Part shown: positions 1 through 9,029 of the stretch, in pieces | Numbering within the stretch: the first letter of the stretch is position 1 | Layout of the letters: every line of letters begins with the position of its first letter | Assembly: GCF_020539485.1 (NCBI RefSeq) | Contig: NZ_JACDXU010000001.1 | Location: forward strand, 62,001 to 126,000 | DNA: 64,000 nucleotides | From: Fulverythrobacter ferritrahens | Lineage (GTDB): Bacteria > Pseudomonadota > Alphaproteobacteria > Sphingomonadales > Sphingomonadaceae | Direction: 5' to 3' | Made by a program: the position numbers and the translations under genes | The notes under the pieces: generated by a model | Database searches by the model: none | What the model was told of the DNA's origin: nothing | The model's input: the letters and a program-made list of their open reading frames with translations, nothing else

Positions 1-1035
1 GTCCACTTCGATGAACAATATGTCGGGAATGCCAGCCTGAATGCGGCCCATGTCCAGCAGATTAGCTGTATAGCGGTTCAGTTTGCGGCATTGCTGGCTG
101 ATCGTTTCGAGCATCCGCGCTCGGTCGCGCGGAGTGAGGCTTTGGTCGAAGGATTGCAGACTGGTGGCGGCCGCCTCGATCGCGGTCAGCGGCGTGCGCA
201 GATCATGCGAGACAGAAGAGAGGATCGCGCTCTTCAGCTCCTCCGATTTTTGCATTGCTGCGTTTTCCGAGAGGCGTTCCAGCAACTGGCACCGGTCGAT
301 CGCCAGCCCAAGTATGATGGCGATGCCCTGCAGGTCGGGCATGTCGTAATAGGGATCAGGCCCGCGCTCCAGCGCAAAGCGCACAAGGCCGATTTCCCCT
401 TCCGCGCCATAGAGGAACAGGATGCGCTGGCCGATGGGCTGCTGCGCGGCATCGTCCCGCTCGGGCAGGAGGTCGGCCGTCTCCAGCAGCGAGCCTCCCT
501 CTGCGGGCAGAAAGCCGCCATTGCGCGCCAGGAATATTTCCAGCCCCCGCAATCGCCCGAAAGGCACGCCGCGCCGGGCGATACGGGCGACATCCTCCAC
601 CCTGATGGCGCGCTGTAATTCGTCGCTCAACCGCAGGAGATGCGCGTTCTTCTCCTGTGCCGTGCGGGCCAGCCGCACGCTGTCTTTCAGCCGCCCGGCG
701 AGCGCGCCCGATACGATAGCGCTGGCATTGAAGGCGATCAGCGGAATCCATTCATCGGCCGATGGCGTGCTGAAGCGAAACACCGGCTCGCTGATGAAGA
801 AATTATATACCAGCGAGGCGGAGAGTGCTGCGACCAGCCCCCAGGCCAGGCCTGAACGCGCGCCGATGGCTGTCACCCCCACCAGATAGATCAGCACCGC
901 ACTGATTGGCCTGTCCCACGATTGCGCGAGGTAAGTGCCGCACGTGGCCAGGGTAAAGATCAGTGCATCGCCTGCCACCGCATTGGCATCGCGAAACAGG
1001 CTGGCAAGCCGCTGGCGGGGTGTAGGACCGGGCAT
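1..1035 (-). CDS. KdpD-like sensor histidine kinase, N-terminal part (cut by window edge)
   Basis: Reading leftward from an ATG at 1035, the frame stays open to the window edge (345 codons seen). It starts with membrane segments near residues 24-40, 45-82 and 98-117, matching the DUF4118 membrane module of KdpD. A GAF-like stretch follows, then a phosphoacceptor motif SHDLRTPLT near residue 277, the H-box of the dimerisation domain. The ATP-binding domain must lie beyond the edge. Full KdpD carries about 350 residues of KdpD and Usp domains before DUF4118. Here only about 20 residues precede the first membrane segment, so this is a short-form kinase or one that lost its N-terminal sensor. It probably controls a response regulator in response to K+ or envelope state; the partner is not visible. 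The metal genes begin after a gap of about 475 bp. Confidence 0.85.
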   Translation of the reverse strand, partial: MPGPTPRQRLASLFRDANAVAGDALIFTLATCGTYLAQSWDRPISAVLIYLVGVTAIGARSGLAWGLVAALSASLVYNFFISEPVFRFSTPSADEWIPLIAFNASAIVSGALAGRLKDSVRLARTAQEKNAHLLRLSDELQRAIRVEDVARIARRGVPFGRLRGLEIFLARNGGFLPAEGGSLLETADLLPERDDAAQQPIGQRILFLYGAEGEIGLVRFALERGPDPYYDMPDLQGIAIILGLAIDRCQLLERLSENAAMQKSEELKSAILSSVSHDLRTPLTAIEAAATSLQSFDQSLTPRDRARMLETISQQCRKLNRYTANLLDMGRIQAGIPDILFIEVD

Positions 1036-1510
1036 GGGCACAAACCTAGCACGGGATAATCGCGAAGGGGCCTACGAGATTTTTATGCGGGAGCGGGAAA
1101 GAATGAAGAGGGGCAGCGCGGTAGAACGGTCGCACTCCGTCAGCCCCCAGCATTCGCTGGCAACAGGCCGCGCTGACCAGACCTAGCAAACGTCAAATTG
1201 TCAGAAAACCCGCCACGCGGGGTAAATGGTGCCAGAAGAGGCATCACATTCGAGCTAATTTTCTATTTCTTATCTGATAGTTACGAATTTGGTGTGTGGC
1301 AAAAAGCCCTCAAAAGGCCCGCAAAAACCGCCTAATGCATTGGTTCGATGCCTTTTTCAGGACTCGGCACCAACACTTTTCCCGTCTTGGCATCGCCAAC
1401 ACAAGTCCGCAAAAGCAGTCAGCGAACCAACTCCGCACAGCCATCCCATCGGGTTTTTAACCCGCAAATTCGCGTTTTCGCGAATTGCGGGATAAATCTG
1501 CGTGGAGCCT
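1036..1510. other. Intergenic region between KdpD-like kinase and metal operon
   Basis: This stretch of about 475 bp has no convincing gene. Translations on both strands are short and lack recognisable motifs. It should hold the promoter of the leftward kinase gene and the end of the leftward metal operon. The only clear structure is the inverted repeat at 1461-1491, listed separately. It may be the junction between a core region and acquired metal genes, but I see no integrase or duplicated target that would prove it. Confidence 0.5.
1461..1491 (-). terminator. Inverted repeat, possible terminator of the leftward metal operon
   Basis: Arms CCCGCAAATTCGCG and CGCGAATTGCGGG flank a TTTT loop and pair almost perfectly, with one bulged base. 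The hairpin lies 20 bp past the stop codon of the last leftward gene. On that strand it is followed only by TTAAAAACCC, without a clear U-run, so it is either a weak intrinsic terminator or some other palindromic site. Confidence 0.45.
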
Positions 1511-2122
1511 TTATTCGCCCACCGTGACCTCGTCGCGCACCGCCGGACTGATACGACGTTCGACCGCCTTTTCGGCTTCCTGCAATAGCTCCGGTGTGAG
1601 ATCAGTCGTCCGCGCGGGGAGTGGCGTGCCATCGCCCATTTCGCCATTGGTCTCAATGTCTTCGATCAGCATCTTCATCTCGGCGATTTCCTTGACCTGC
1701 GCTTCGATGATGGAGTCTGCAAGTTTGCGAACACGCGGGTCGGTGATCTCAGCCCGCGCGCTCGTCATGATTGCGATCGAGTGATGCGGGATCATCGCTG
1801 ACATGTATTCTTCATCGTTTACAGTCGCCTGACTGCGGACCAGCCATAGCGCCACCGCAAAAGTCAGGGCACCGGCGCCCAGGATGATGAAGTTCTTGGT
1901 CTTGTCCTTGTACATGCCCCACATGAAAAGCAGCATTACGATCATCATCATGCCGCCCATGACGAACGTCATCCAGAAGCGCGTTTCGCTCCAGAACACG
2001 TGACCGAGCTCGTAGGTATTCAAGTACATCAGGCCGAACATGATCGCGGTAGAGGTCGCTACCATCGCCATGAAGCGCCAGTAATTCCCCTCACCGCCGT
2101 GCTGCTGCTTATGCTCAGGCAT
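1511..2122 (-). CDS. DUF305 family membrane protein
   Basis: 203 residues. Three membrane segments are visible near residues 17-34, 48-70 and 77-95. They are followed by a DUF305 domain whose conserved MIPHHSIAIM motif covers residues 110-119, with the His pair at 113-114. DUF305 proteins are frequent in copper and silver resistance islands and are thought to bind metal or help metal handling at the membrane; the biochemical role is not settled. It is the last gene of the long leftward metal operon and starts 3 bp after the K+-channel-like gene, so the two are almost surely co-transcribed. The family call is firm; the function is only contextual. Confidence 0.88.
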   Translation of the reverse strand: MPEHKQQHGGEGNYWRFMAMVATSTAIMFGLMYLNTYELGHVFWSETRFWMTFVMGGMMMIVMLLFMWGMYKDKTKNFIILGAGALTFAVALWLVRSQATVNDEEYMSAMIPHHSIAIMTSARAEITDPRVRKLADSIIEAQVKEIAEMKMLIEDIETNGEMGDGTPLPARTTDLTPELLQEAEKAVERRISPAVRDEVTVGE

Positions 2123-2125
2123 CGA

Positions 2126-2488
2126 TCATTTCTCCTGTTTCGACATGGTCTGGAAAACGAACTGCGCCGTGCAGCTGATAAGAAGGAAGCCGGTGAGGGA
2201 CTCGATCCCGGCAAGCGCGCGCAGGTGCCCGGTCGGATAGATGTCTCCGAGCCCGAGCGTAGTGATGTTGATGAGCGAGAAGTAGTATAGGTCCATGGCG
2301 CTCATGGCGGGCTCCTTCTCGAAGCCGCCGAGCCCGAGACCGGCTGCACCGGCCAAACCAACCGCAAAAAGCCCCGTGACAACCAAATGACTGGCAAGAA
2401 CGATGAGATACGCAAGGCTCAAGTTGAAAGTGCCGGGCGCTCTTGCCTCAACTCTGCGCTTCGCCAAGCGGATCATTCCGATGTGCAA
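2126..2488 (-). CDS. Two-TM potassium-channel-like protein (true start probably at 2539)
   Basis: Residues 77-82 read TLGLGD, a variant of the K+-channel selectivity filter TVGYGD. They lie between a pore helix and a C-terminal membrane helix (residues 95-113), as in Ion_trans_2 domains. With the TTG at 2488 the protein is 120 residues but loses part of its first helix. The frame stays open upstream to a TGA at 2543-2545, and the extra codons encode a hydrophobic helix (VALIIGAGLFITALWL). A strong AGGAG at 2548-2552 stands 8 nt from an in-frame ATA at 2539, so translation may begin at this rare codon or the ATG may have mutated. It sits within the leftward metal operon between the methyltransferase and DUF305 genes. 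The role is probably ion permeation; the substrate is unproven. Confidence 0.72.
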   Translation of the reverse strand: MHIGMIRLAKRRVEARAPGTFNLSLAYLIVLASHLVVTGLFAVGLAGAAGLGLGGFEKEPAMSAMDLYYFSLINITTLGLGDIYPTGHLRALAGIESLTGFLLISCTAQFVFQTMSKQEK

Positions 2489-2698
2489 CCACAGAGCCGT
2501 GATGAACAGTCCGGCGCCGATGATTAGCGCAACCGATATGGCTCAATCTCCTATTCGCTTTCCTTGCTCCCAACTCTTCTTCATCTTGGCTTGTTCCCTG
2601 CCAATGGGTTTACCTGCCGGAGATCAGGACAAATACATTCTCAAGATTTGTTGGATTGTCCGACCGATGGCCTCGAATCCGTGTGTGCCGGCAATGCC

Positions 2699-3319
2699 TC
2701 AGCTTTTCCGGAATACGCACCAGTTGAAGGCTTGATTGCTTCCCCAAGGTGTGACGTGTTGCTCTCTCCAGTTTGCGACGGGCTTCAACTCAGAGCCGAG
2801 CTCCTTGGCAAGCGTCCCGGCATCGTATCTTTGAACCGGCAGGCCGCTGCATTGCTCTGGTCCCTCAGGGGCAAAGGTCGCCATTATCACCAAGCCGTGT
2901 TCCGCGAGCCCGGCTAGAAGCGCCATTCTATAGGCTTTCCGCTGCCTGGCTTCTGTCAAGAAATGAAAGACGGCGCGGTCATGCCAAACATCGAATGTTC
3001 GCGTCGGTCGCCACTTGGTGATGTCAGCTACCTCCCATTGCACAAGGTCGGATAATGGCCCCAGACGTGACTTGGCAGCGTCGAGCGCGGAAGCAGCAAT
3101 GTCGAGCACGGTAAGGTCGCGCCAACCGCGCTCAAGCAAGGCATCGACGAGCGTGGATGCACCACCCCCGATGTCGATCAGTGCTGATCGTTTGTCTGCT
3201 CCAAATCGGTCCAGCGCATTCAAAGTGGGCACTGGGGTCTCTTGAAACCAACTCACGGCATCGGGGGATTTCTCGCGGTATACCGCCTCCCAGTGCTTAT
3301 CCCTCTCCGAATGCGACAT
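2699..3319 (-). CDS. Class I SAM-dependent methyltransferase
   Basis: About 207 residues. A Rossmann-type SAM site is visible: motif I LIDIGGGAST near residue 47, the acidic end of beta-2 in VLDIA about 25 residues later, and a motif IV region WHDRAVFHFL. This resembles small methyltransferases of the tellurite/thiopurine or generic class I type, with the substrate unknown. I prefer the ATG at 3319 because GGAG lies 6 nt upstream. An ATG four codons earlier (3331) would place the Shine-Dalgarno inside the gene. It belongs to the leftward metal operon, 18 bp after the membrane-protein gene, which suggests a detoxification or metal-related task, but that is inference. Confidence 0.85.
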   Translation of the reverse strand: MSHSERDKHWEAVYREKSPDAVSWFQETPVPTLNALDRFGADKRSALIDIGGGASTLVDALLERGWRDLTVLDIAASALDAAKSRLGPLSDLVQWEVADITKWRPTRTFDVWHDRAVFHFLTEARQRKAYRMALLAGLAEHGLVIMATFAPEGPEQCSGLPVQRYDAGTLAKELGSELKPVANWREQHVTPWGSNQAFNWCVFRKS

Positions 3320-3337
3320 CTGGGTCTCCATAAGTAA

Positions 3338-3799
3338 TCAAGTCATCTTTCTCGCCAAGCCAAGTGACACAAGCGGCACGACCACCCACATAGCGAGAGG
3401 CACGACGCCGATGCCGAATATGATTGGCATCGTCTGGGCATAGCTCCAGCCCCATTCGCTCCGCAGTGCCAGCCATTCAATTGCAGCCGTCACCGCCAAT
3501 CCAATGCCCAGGAAAATCGCTGCAGGCAGCGAGCTCAAACGCTCATGCCAGAGACCGCCGCCGGTTAGGCGATCAGCGATCCATGCCGCACCAACCATGA
3601 TGCCCGCATCGCCAAGAGACGCGAGCGCACAGCTCTTCGTTACTGCCCTGGCTGTCATGCCATCCATCACGTAGAACGGCATCTGGAGCATTTCCCAGAG
3701 GAAGGCGACGAGGAAGCCCTGAACGGCCAGCCACACTTCGGGATGGCTTTCGGCCTGCTCGCCATTTTCTCCAGAACCCGAAATGACCTTTACCTCCAT
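3338..3799 (-). CDS. Four-TM hypothetical membrane protein
   Basis: 153 residues with four hydrophobic segments near residues 23-48, 58-78, 91-112 and 124-149, and a short charged N-terminus. No metal-binding motif or catalytic signature stands out, and I do not recognise the family. It lies between the APC permease (18 bp upstream) and the methyltransferase, in the same direction, so it is part of the operon. It may be a small inner-membrane accessory protein of the metal-resistance set. Confidence 0.7.
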   Translation of the reverse strand: MEVKVISGSGENGEQAESHPEVWLAVQGFLVAFLWEMLQMPFYVMDGMTARAVTKSCALASLGDAGIMVGAAWIADRLTGGGLWHERLSSLPAAIFLGIGLAVTAAIEWLALRSEWGWSYAQTMPIIFGIGVVPLAMWVVVPLVSLGLARKMT

Positions 3800-3817
3800 G
3801 ACCCGAAGATGGCGCCG

Positions 3818-5170
3818 CTAGGCGAGCTCGTCTTCGTTCGCTTCTTTGCGGCGCAGGAACAGATGCTCTCCAAAGAAGACAATTGCGATCCCCAAGGCGG
3901 CATAGAGGACGATCATCGCGTCGCTCTGCAACTTGGTCCAGGTGAAGGCTCCAAGGACGACCAGGTCAGCTGCCAGTGCTGCCAGCAGGATCTCGGCCCG
4001 CGCACCGATTTCCTTGCGAAGGTTCCGCAGGACGCCCCAGTGCACGAGCATGTCCATCACCAGGTAGAAGAACACACCAAGGGCAGCAATGCGGGAAAGG
4101 TCGAACAGGACCGCAAGGACCCCGGCGACCACCACTGTGTAGACCAGCAGGTGGCTACGCAGGCTGCCCTTCATCCCGAAATGGCTGTGCGGTATCATCT
4201 TCATCTGGGTCAGCATCGTCAGCATGCGGGATACGGCGAACACGCTCGCCACGACGCCGGAAGCGGTGGCGGTAACGGCGATCACTATCGTGAACCAGAA
4301 CCCGACGCGGCCAAGCGCGGGTTCGGCCGCTGCCGCCAGCGAGTAATCGCGCGCCGCCACGATTTCGTCGATCCCAAGGCTCGCACCCACCGCAGCTGCA
4401 ACGAGGAGGTAAGTCACCACGCAAATGCCGATGGCGATCATGATCGTTCGCCCGACATTGCGGTGTGGGTCAACAATCTCTCCGCCGCTGTTCGTGATCG
4501 TCGTGAAGCCTTTGAAGGCAAGAATCGAGAAGGCGACGGAGGCAACCATGCCTTCCCATCCGAAGCCAGTTGTGGGCTCTACAAAGGCTCCAGCCGAAAG
4601 CCCGCTCACCCAGAGCGCGGCGACGGCGAAGATCGCGATACCGCCAATCTTGATCGCGGACATGACAATCGAGACCATGCTCACCGAGCGATTGCCAGAA
4701 GCATTCACGAGATAGGCGAACACGATCAGAGCCAGGGCGAGTGCCGACAGCAGCAGGCCATTATCCTGCATCTTGAAGGGACGAAGCGCGTAGGAGGCAA
4801 ATGTGCGCGCGACGAGGCTCTCGTTGATCACCATCGAAAGCGCCATGAGAAGCGAAGCCGCAGCGGCGACGGTGCCGGGGCCGTATGCCTTTTGCAGGAT
4901 CATCGCGATGCCGCCTGAAGATGGCCAGGCGTTGGACATCTTGATGTAGCTGTATGCCGCCAAGGCAGTGACGATGGCACCGGCAATGAATGACAGCGGG
5001 AACAATGGGCCTGCGAGTTCGGCGATTTGTCCGGTGAGTGCGAAGATACCCGCGCCGATCATCACGCCGGTGCCCATCGCGACAGCGCCGCCGAGCGTGA
5101 TGCTTTCCTTCGCTTCCGATCCGCCGTGTGAATTCTGACTCTCGGTGTGGTTTTGGTGCCCTTCCGTCAC
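3818..5170 (-). CDS. APC-superfamily amino acid/polyamine permease
   Basis: 450 residues with about twelve membrane segments. The N-terminal signature [13 protein letters not shown] near residues 35-47 is the unwound TM1 segment of APC permeases, followed by [13 protein letters not shown]-type TM2-3 sequence. Proteins of this class exchange or import amino acids or amines across the inner membrane. The start codon overlaps the stop of the P-type ATPase gene by 4 bp (ATGA), so translation is probably coupled. A permease directly behind a copper ATPase is seen in other heavy-metal clusters, where its substrate is not established. The cytoplasmic N-terminus is His-rich ([15 protein letters not shown]), which could touch metal. 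The family is firm, the substrate unknown. Confidence 0.87.
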   Translation of the reverse strand: MTEGHQNHTESQNSHGGSEAKESITLGGAVAMGTGVMIGAGIFALTGQIAELAGPLFPLSFIAGAIVTALAAYSYIKMSNAWPSSGGIAMILQKAYGPGTVAAAASLLMALSMVINESLVARTFASYALRPFKMQDNGLLLSALALALIVFAYLVNASGNRSVSMVSIVMSAIKIGGIAIFAVAALWVSGLSAGAFVEPTTGFGWEGMVASVAFSILAFKGFTTITNSGGEIVDPHRNVGRTIMIAIGICVVTYLLVAAAVGASLGIDEIVAARDYSLAAAAEPALGRVGFWFTIVIAVTATASGVVASVFAVSRMLTMLTQMKMIPHSHFGMKGSLRSHLLVYTVVVAGVLAVLFDLSRIAALGVFFYLVMDMLVHWGVLRNLRKEIGARAEILLAALAADLVVLGAFTWTKLQSDAMIVLYAALGIAIVFFGEHLFLRRKEANEDELA

Positions 5171-7386
5171 AGCCTTGCCGTCCGCAACCGCAGGGAGTTG
5201 AGGACCACCGAGATCGAGGATGCACTCATCGCAAACGCGGCGAACATCGGACTGATGAGCATTCCCATGACCGGATAGAGCACCCCTGCTGCAACGGGCA
5301 CGCCGGCAGCATTGTAGATCAGAGCAAAGAACAGGTTTTGCCGGATGTTGCCCATGGTCGCCTGGGCAAGTCGGCGAGCGCGGACGATCCCGTCGAGATT
5401 GCCCTTCACCAGAGTGATGCCTGCGCTTTCGATCGCGACATCCGCGCCAGTGCCCATGGCGATGCCGACATCGGCCTGTGCCAGTGCGGGGGCATCGTTC
5501 ACCCCGTCGCCTGCCATCGCCACCCTGGCCCCGCCATCCTGCAATTCACGAATGATGCGAGCCTTGTCTTCGGGCAGGACGTCGGCACGAATCTCGTCGA
5601 TGCCGAGCCGCGCAGCAACAGCCTTGGCCGTGCGTTCGTTGTCGCCCGTCACCATGATGATGCGCAGGCCAAGCGCGTTAAGTGCCTTGAGCGCATCCGG
5701 CGTCGTTTCCTTGACCGGGTCAGCCACGCTGACGAGTCCGGCAATCGCTCCATCGATCGCGACGAACATCACAGTTTCGCCTTCGTCCCGGCGCTGGTTT
5801 GCCTTTTCGACCAGATCACCGGCGGCCAGCCCAAGGTCTTCGATCATCGCCTTGTTACCGAGCGCGACCGCGTGTCCATCGACCTCGCCCTTCACGCCCT
5901 TGCCGGTGACGGCCTCGAACTCCTGTGCCTCGACCAGGGAGATGCCGCGCTCCTCGGCACCGTTCACGATCGCTTCTGCCAAGGGATGTTCGGAGCCTCG
6001 CTCGAGCGAGGCAGCCGCTCGCAATACTTCTTCTTCATCCTTTCCAGGCTGGGGCAGGACAGCGACAAGCTTTGGCTTGCCCTCGGTCAGCGTGCCGGTC
6101 TTGTCCACGATCAGCGTGTCGATCTTCTCGAACCGTTCGAGCGCTTCGGCATTCTTGATCAGAACGCCAGCCTGCGCGCCGCGTCCCGTGGCAGTCATGA
6201 TCGACATGGGAGTGGCCAAGCCAAGCGCACAGGGACAAGCGATGATCAGCACGGCAACCGCGGCGACCAGGGCATAGGCCAGGGTGGGTTCTGGTCCCCA
6301 GATGGCCCAGGCGATGAACGCGAGCACGGCCACCCCGATCACCGCCGGGACGAACCACCCAGCGACCTTGTCCGCATATTTCTGGATAGGGGCGCGCGAA
6401 CGCTGCGCGGCTGCCACCATCTCGACGATCTGCGACAGCATGGTGTCCGAGCCGACCCGCTGGGCTTCGATCACGAGGCTTCCAGTGCCGTTGATCGTGG
6501 CTCCGGTGACGGAATCGCCGGCAACCTTCTCGACTGGAACAGGTTCGCCCGTAATCATGCTTTCATCGACGGAGGACCTGCCATCGACGACTTCACCATC
6601 GACCGGCACTTTCTCGCCGGGTCGCACACGGAGGCGGTCGCCGACATGGACGTGTTCGAGCGGGATCTCCTCCTCGCTGCCATCAGCACGGATGACCCGC
6701 GCGGTCTTCGCCGCAAGGTCGAGCAGCGCGCGGATTGCCTTGCCTGTCCCTTCACGGGCGCGCAGTTCCATGACCTGCCCCAACAGGACCAGCGTCACGA
6801 TAACCGCTGCTGCTTCGAAATAGACCCCGACATGGCCTTCCGCATCGCGGAAGCCGTCAGGGAAAATATTGGGAGCGATTACCGCCACCACGCTGAACGC
6901 ATAGGCCGCGATCACGCCCATGCCGATCAATGAAAACATGTTGAGATTGCGCGTGCGGAACGAGTTCCAGCCTCGGACCAGGAAGGGCCATCCGCACCAC
7001 AGCACCACCGGCGTGCCAAGGACGAGTTCGATCCATAAGGTGATGCGTTCCCCGAAGATGTCCCGAATACCGGAGAGGCCGACCAGCGGCCCCATGGTCA
7101 GGACCAGCAAGGGGACCGTCAAAATTGCGCCAAGCCAGAAGCGGTGCGTGAAATCAACGAGTTCGGGATTGGGACCTTCCTCGACCATTGTGGCCGACTC
7201 AAGTTCCAGCCCCATGCCGCATATCGGGCAGGAACCCTGGTGCGTCTGCCGGACCTGCGGATGCATCGGGCAGGTGTATACCGTTCCCTGGAATCCTTCG
7301 GGGACGGTGTCGTAACGCCCGTCGTTTGGAGCGTCTTTGTCAGCGTGATGACTGCAATGCCCGGCGTGTTCGTGATCGTGAGCCAT
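5167..7386 (-). CDS. copA: Heavy-metal (copper-type) P1B ATPase with N-terminal heavy-metal-binding domain
   Basis: About 739 residues from an ATG at 7386 that has GAGGAG 9 nt upstream; an upstream in-frame start at 7419 is less likely. The N-terminus is His-rich ([13 protein letters not shown]). It is followed by a YHS/HMBD-type domain, CPMHPQV then [10 protein letters not shown], instead of the classical CxxC ferredoxin-like domain. The ion-translocating CPC motif is at about residues 384-386, the phosphorylation site DKTGT at about 428-432, then the HP motif (EHP) and the hinge GDGVNDAP. These are the hallmarks of a Cu+/Ag+ exporter in the inner membrane. It follows the DUF5676 gene closely and overlaps the permease gene by 4 bp. 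The symbol copA is used for both copper ATPases and the multicopper oxidase further right; they are unrelated. Confidence 0.95.
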   Translation of the reverse strand: MAHDHEHAGHCSHHADKDAPNDGRYDTVPEGFQGTVYTCPMHPQVRQTHQGSCPICGMGLELESATMVEEGPNPELVDFTHRFWLGAILTVPLLVLTMGPLVGLSGIRDIFGERITLWIELVLGTPVVLWCGWPFLVRGWNSFRTRNLNMFSLIGMGVIAAYAFSVVAVIAPNIFPDGFRDAEGHVGVYFEAAAVIVTLVLLGQVMELRAREGTGKAIRALLDLAAKTARVIRADGSEEEIPLEHVHVGDRLRVRPGEKVPVDGEVVDGRSSVDESMITGEPVPVEKVAGDSVTGATINGTGSLVIEAQRVGSDTMLSQIVEMVAAAQRSRAPIQKYADKVAGWFVPAVIGVAVLAFIAWAIWGPEPTLAYALVAAVAVLIIACPCALGLATPMSIMTATGRGAQAGVLIKNAEALERFEKIDTLIVDKTGTLTEGKPKLVAVLPQPGKDEEEVLRAAASLERGSEHPLAEAIVNGAEERGISLVEAQEFEAVTGKGVKGEVDGHAVALGNKAMIEDLGLAAGDLVEKANQRRDEGETVMFVAIDGAIAGLVSVADPVKETTPDALKALNALGLRIIMVTGDNERTAKAVAARLGIDEIRADVLPEDKARIIRELQDGGARVAMAGDGVNDAPALAQADVGIAMGTGADVAIESAGITLVKGNLDGIVRARRLAQATMGNIRQNLFFALIYNAAGVPVAAGVLYPVMGMLISPMFAAFAMSASSISVVLNSLRLRTARL

Positions 7387-7415
7387 ATCGGGGAGCTCCT
7401 CGACTCCGCGCGGTC

Positions 7416-7688
7416 TCAACCGGCGCGGCGACTGAAATGGTTATACAACGGCACCAGCAGGATCGCAGCATACCAGCCATAGAGGAAACTTCCCACGGCT
7501 CCGGCGATGAAGCCGGAAAGGGTCAACCACTCGAATCCCGGCAAGAGTGGCGCCCAGGCTCGGTGCATGTGCATCTGTTCAGGCGCAACCAGGCCGAAGG
7601 CGATGCAGGCCAAGTAGGTGATCAGGAGGAACAGGCTGAGCGTCCAGCCCCAGGTCCTGATGCTTTGGCCAACTGCGGACTTCGCCAT
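7416..7688 (-). CDS. DUF5676 family small membrane protein
   Basis: 90 residues with two membrane segments, near residues 15-38 and 53-80, joined by a loop with His/Met residues ([17 protein letters not shown]). The closing pattern [17 protein letters not shown] is typical of DUF5676 proteins, which usually lie beside copper ATPases and DUF2933-type proteins in metal islands. A GGAG sits 7 nt before the ATG. It lies about 30 bp upstream of the P-type ATPase in the same operon. Function unknown; a membrane accessory for copper export is a reasonable guess. Confidence 0.82.
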   Translation of the reverse strand: MAKSAVGQSIRTWGWTLSLFLLITYLACIAFGLVAPEQMHMHRAWAPLLPGFEWLTLSGFIAGAVGSFLYGWYAAILLVPLYNHFSRRAG

Positions 7689-7812
7689 TGTTCTTCTCCC
7701 CCTTGATCTGCTTTGGCGGCGTGAGGGACTTGCCCGAACAACCGCTCTTCGGAGAGAGCGAGCACCTTGATCTCATTTTCAGGCGCTCGCCCCATGTCCG
7801 TCCCCTGACGAC

Positions 7813-8166
7813 TTAGCCGGGGGTGTGACCTTCGTGGGCCGAATGATCCTGCGGGGCGGGATCGCTCTGGGGAGCATCGGTCTGACCTTCGGTCGCGCTG
7901 GGTTGGGCGGTCTGTCCGTGGCCCATGTGACCATGGTCCATTTGTCCATGACCCATCGAGCCATGCTCCATTTGTCCGTGGTCCATCATCTTGCACGTCA
8001 TCGTGCCATCTTCGCCGCGCATCATCATGCCCTGCATCCGCTCGCCGTTGTGCATCATTTCGCACATCTGCGGCTGTTCGGCTTCGGCAGGTTTTTCCTG
8101 TTCTTGCGCGGCAAGCGGTCCAGCAAACATGCTTCCTGCAGCCAGTGCCATAATCAATCGCTTCAT
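7813..8166 (-). CDS. Secreted Met/His-rich metal-binding protein
   Basis: About 117 residues. A signal peptide (MKRLIMALAAGSMFAGPLAA, cleavage expected near AAQ) is followed by a low-complexity chain rich in Met and His, with repeats such as HGQMEHGSMGHGQMDHG and a Cys in MTCKMM. Such sequences bind Cu+ or Ag+ in the periplasm, like CusF/CopC-associated Met-rich proteins, though no folded domain is recognised here. I chose the ATG at 8166 because AGGAG lies 7 nt upstream; the ATG at 8172 is an alternative. The gene lies 18 bp after the DUF411 gene. A 124-bp gap separates it from the DUF5676 gene. Confidence 0.85.
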   Translation of the reverse strand: MKRLIMALAAGSMFAGPLAAQEQEKPAEAEQPQMCEMMHNGERMQGMMMRGEDGTMTCKMMDHGQMEHGSMGHGQMDHGHMGHGQTAQPSATEGQTDAPQSDPAPQDHSAHEGHTPG

Positions 8167-8184
8167 TGTCATTCTCCTCTGGTT

Positions 8185-8652
8185 CTATTCGTAACTGGCA
8201 AACACGCTGCGACCGGCGCTGCCGAAAGCGATGACCTGGTAGGGTTGCGTCCGGTCGTCCATTTCCATTCCTGGCGAGCCGATTGGCATGCCAGCGACGG
8301 CCAGCCCCTCGACGCCATCCGGTCGCTCGCGCAGCAGGCGGGCAATATCCGCGGCAGGAACGTGGCCTTCGATCACATATCCATCGACCACCATCGTGTG
8401 GCAGGATCGCAATTCGACCGGAACACCTTCACGATCCTTGATCGCAGTCATGTCGGCGCTGTTCTCGACCGTGATCTCGGCCTGCATACCGGTGCGGATA
8501 TGTTCGGCCCACTCTTCGCAGCACCCGCAATTGGGGTCACGGAACATGGTGTAGCTCGCTGCCTGCGCCGCATTGGAGCACGCTGCCAACAACATGAGAA
8601 GCGCCGCCGCCAGCGGGCGACGCAAGTTCGAGGGCGATTGCGGGTTGGTCAT
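8185..8652 (-). CDS. DUF411 domain metal-binding lipoprotein
   Basis: 155 residues. A lipobox-like LLAACS ends the signal sequence near residue 25, so the protein is probably a periplasmic lipoprotein. The DUF411 signature is complete: RDPNCGCCEEWAEHI, giving the C-x-C-C cysteines, then SCHTMVVDGYVIEGHVP and GLAVAGMPIGSPGME. DUF411 proteins occur with copper resistance operons and are considered copper binding. The start overlaps the stop of the upstream lipoprotein gene by 4 bp (ATGA), so translation is likely coupled. Confidence 0.92.
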   Translation of the reverse strand: MTNPQSPSNLRRPLAAALLMLLAACSNAAQAASYTMFRDPNCGCCEEWAEHIRTGMQAEITVENSADMTAIKDREGVPVELRSCHTMVVDGYVIEGHVPAADIARLLRERPDGVEGLAVAGMPIGSPGMEMDDRTQPYQVIAFGSAGRSVFASYE

Positions 8653-9029
8653 TGGGAATGCATCCCTTCCATGTCGTGGTTGGTCATGTCGTGACCTGCG
8701 TGGGGATCGGGTGTTGCTGCAGCCGGTTCGGGCGCTGCGCTGTCGATTGCGGCAGGCCGCGCGGGAACAGCGACAGCGGGAGGACGCTCTGACTGCCGGC
8801 TTGCCGCTGCCTGATCCGCGGCTGGCGCGTCGTCGGTTGCAACCACTGGCTGTGCTGTTGCCTCTTCGGCTGGCGCAGGGGCGCTCGGCGAAGGCGCCAT
8901 AGGCTCCACTTCTGCCGACGAAGCCTCCTCCTGCTCAGGCGTCTCACTGCAACCGGCCACGCCAAGCAAAGCAAGCGGAATGACCAGATGGGAGAGCGCA
9001 CTCGCTCGCAGATTAAAGTTCATTGTCAT
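8649..9029 (-). CDS. Putative lipoprotein with Ala/Pro-rich chain and His/Met tail
   Basis: 126 residues. Signal sequence with the lipobox LGVAGC near residue 26. The mature part is an Ala/Pro/Glu-rich disordered chain that ends in DPHAGHDMTNHDMEGMHSQ, a His/Met-rich tail able to hold metal. It resembles a flexible tether presenting a copper-binding tail in the periplasm. The frame starts at 9029, directly behind the stop of the DUF2231 gene; a second ATG at 9023 is better spaced from AGG and may be the real start. No known domain is recognised. Confidence 0.78.
   Translation of the reverse strand: MTMNFNLRASALSHLVIPLALLGVAGCSETPEQEEASSAEVEPMAPSPSAPAPAEEATAQPVVATDDAPAADQAAASRQSERPPAVAVPARPAAIDSAAPEPAAATPDPHAGHDMTNHDMEGMHSQ

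Noticed and set aside
3743-4918. 391-codon rightward frame opposite the APC permease
   Set aside because: Antisense of a clear 12-TM permease; composition is unlike a real protein.
5128-6933. 601-codon rightward open frame opposite the P-type ATPase
   Set aside because: It mirrors a gene with all P-type ATPase motifs; its translation is rich in Arg/Asp/His with no domain, typical of an antisense frame in high-GC DNA.
7622-8065. 147-codon leftward frame across the Met/His-rich gene and the following gap
   Set aside because: It is an out-of-frame reading of the repeat-rich gene; the part in the gap is short and has no ribosome site.
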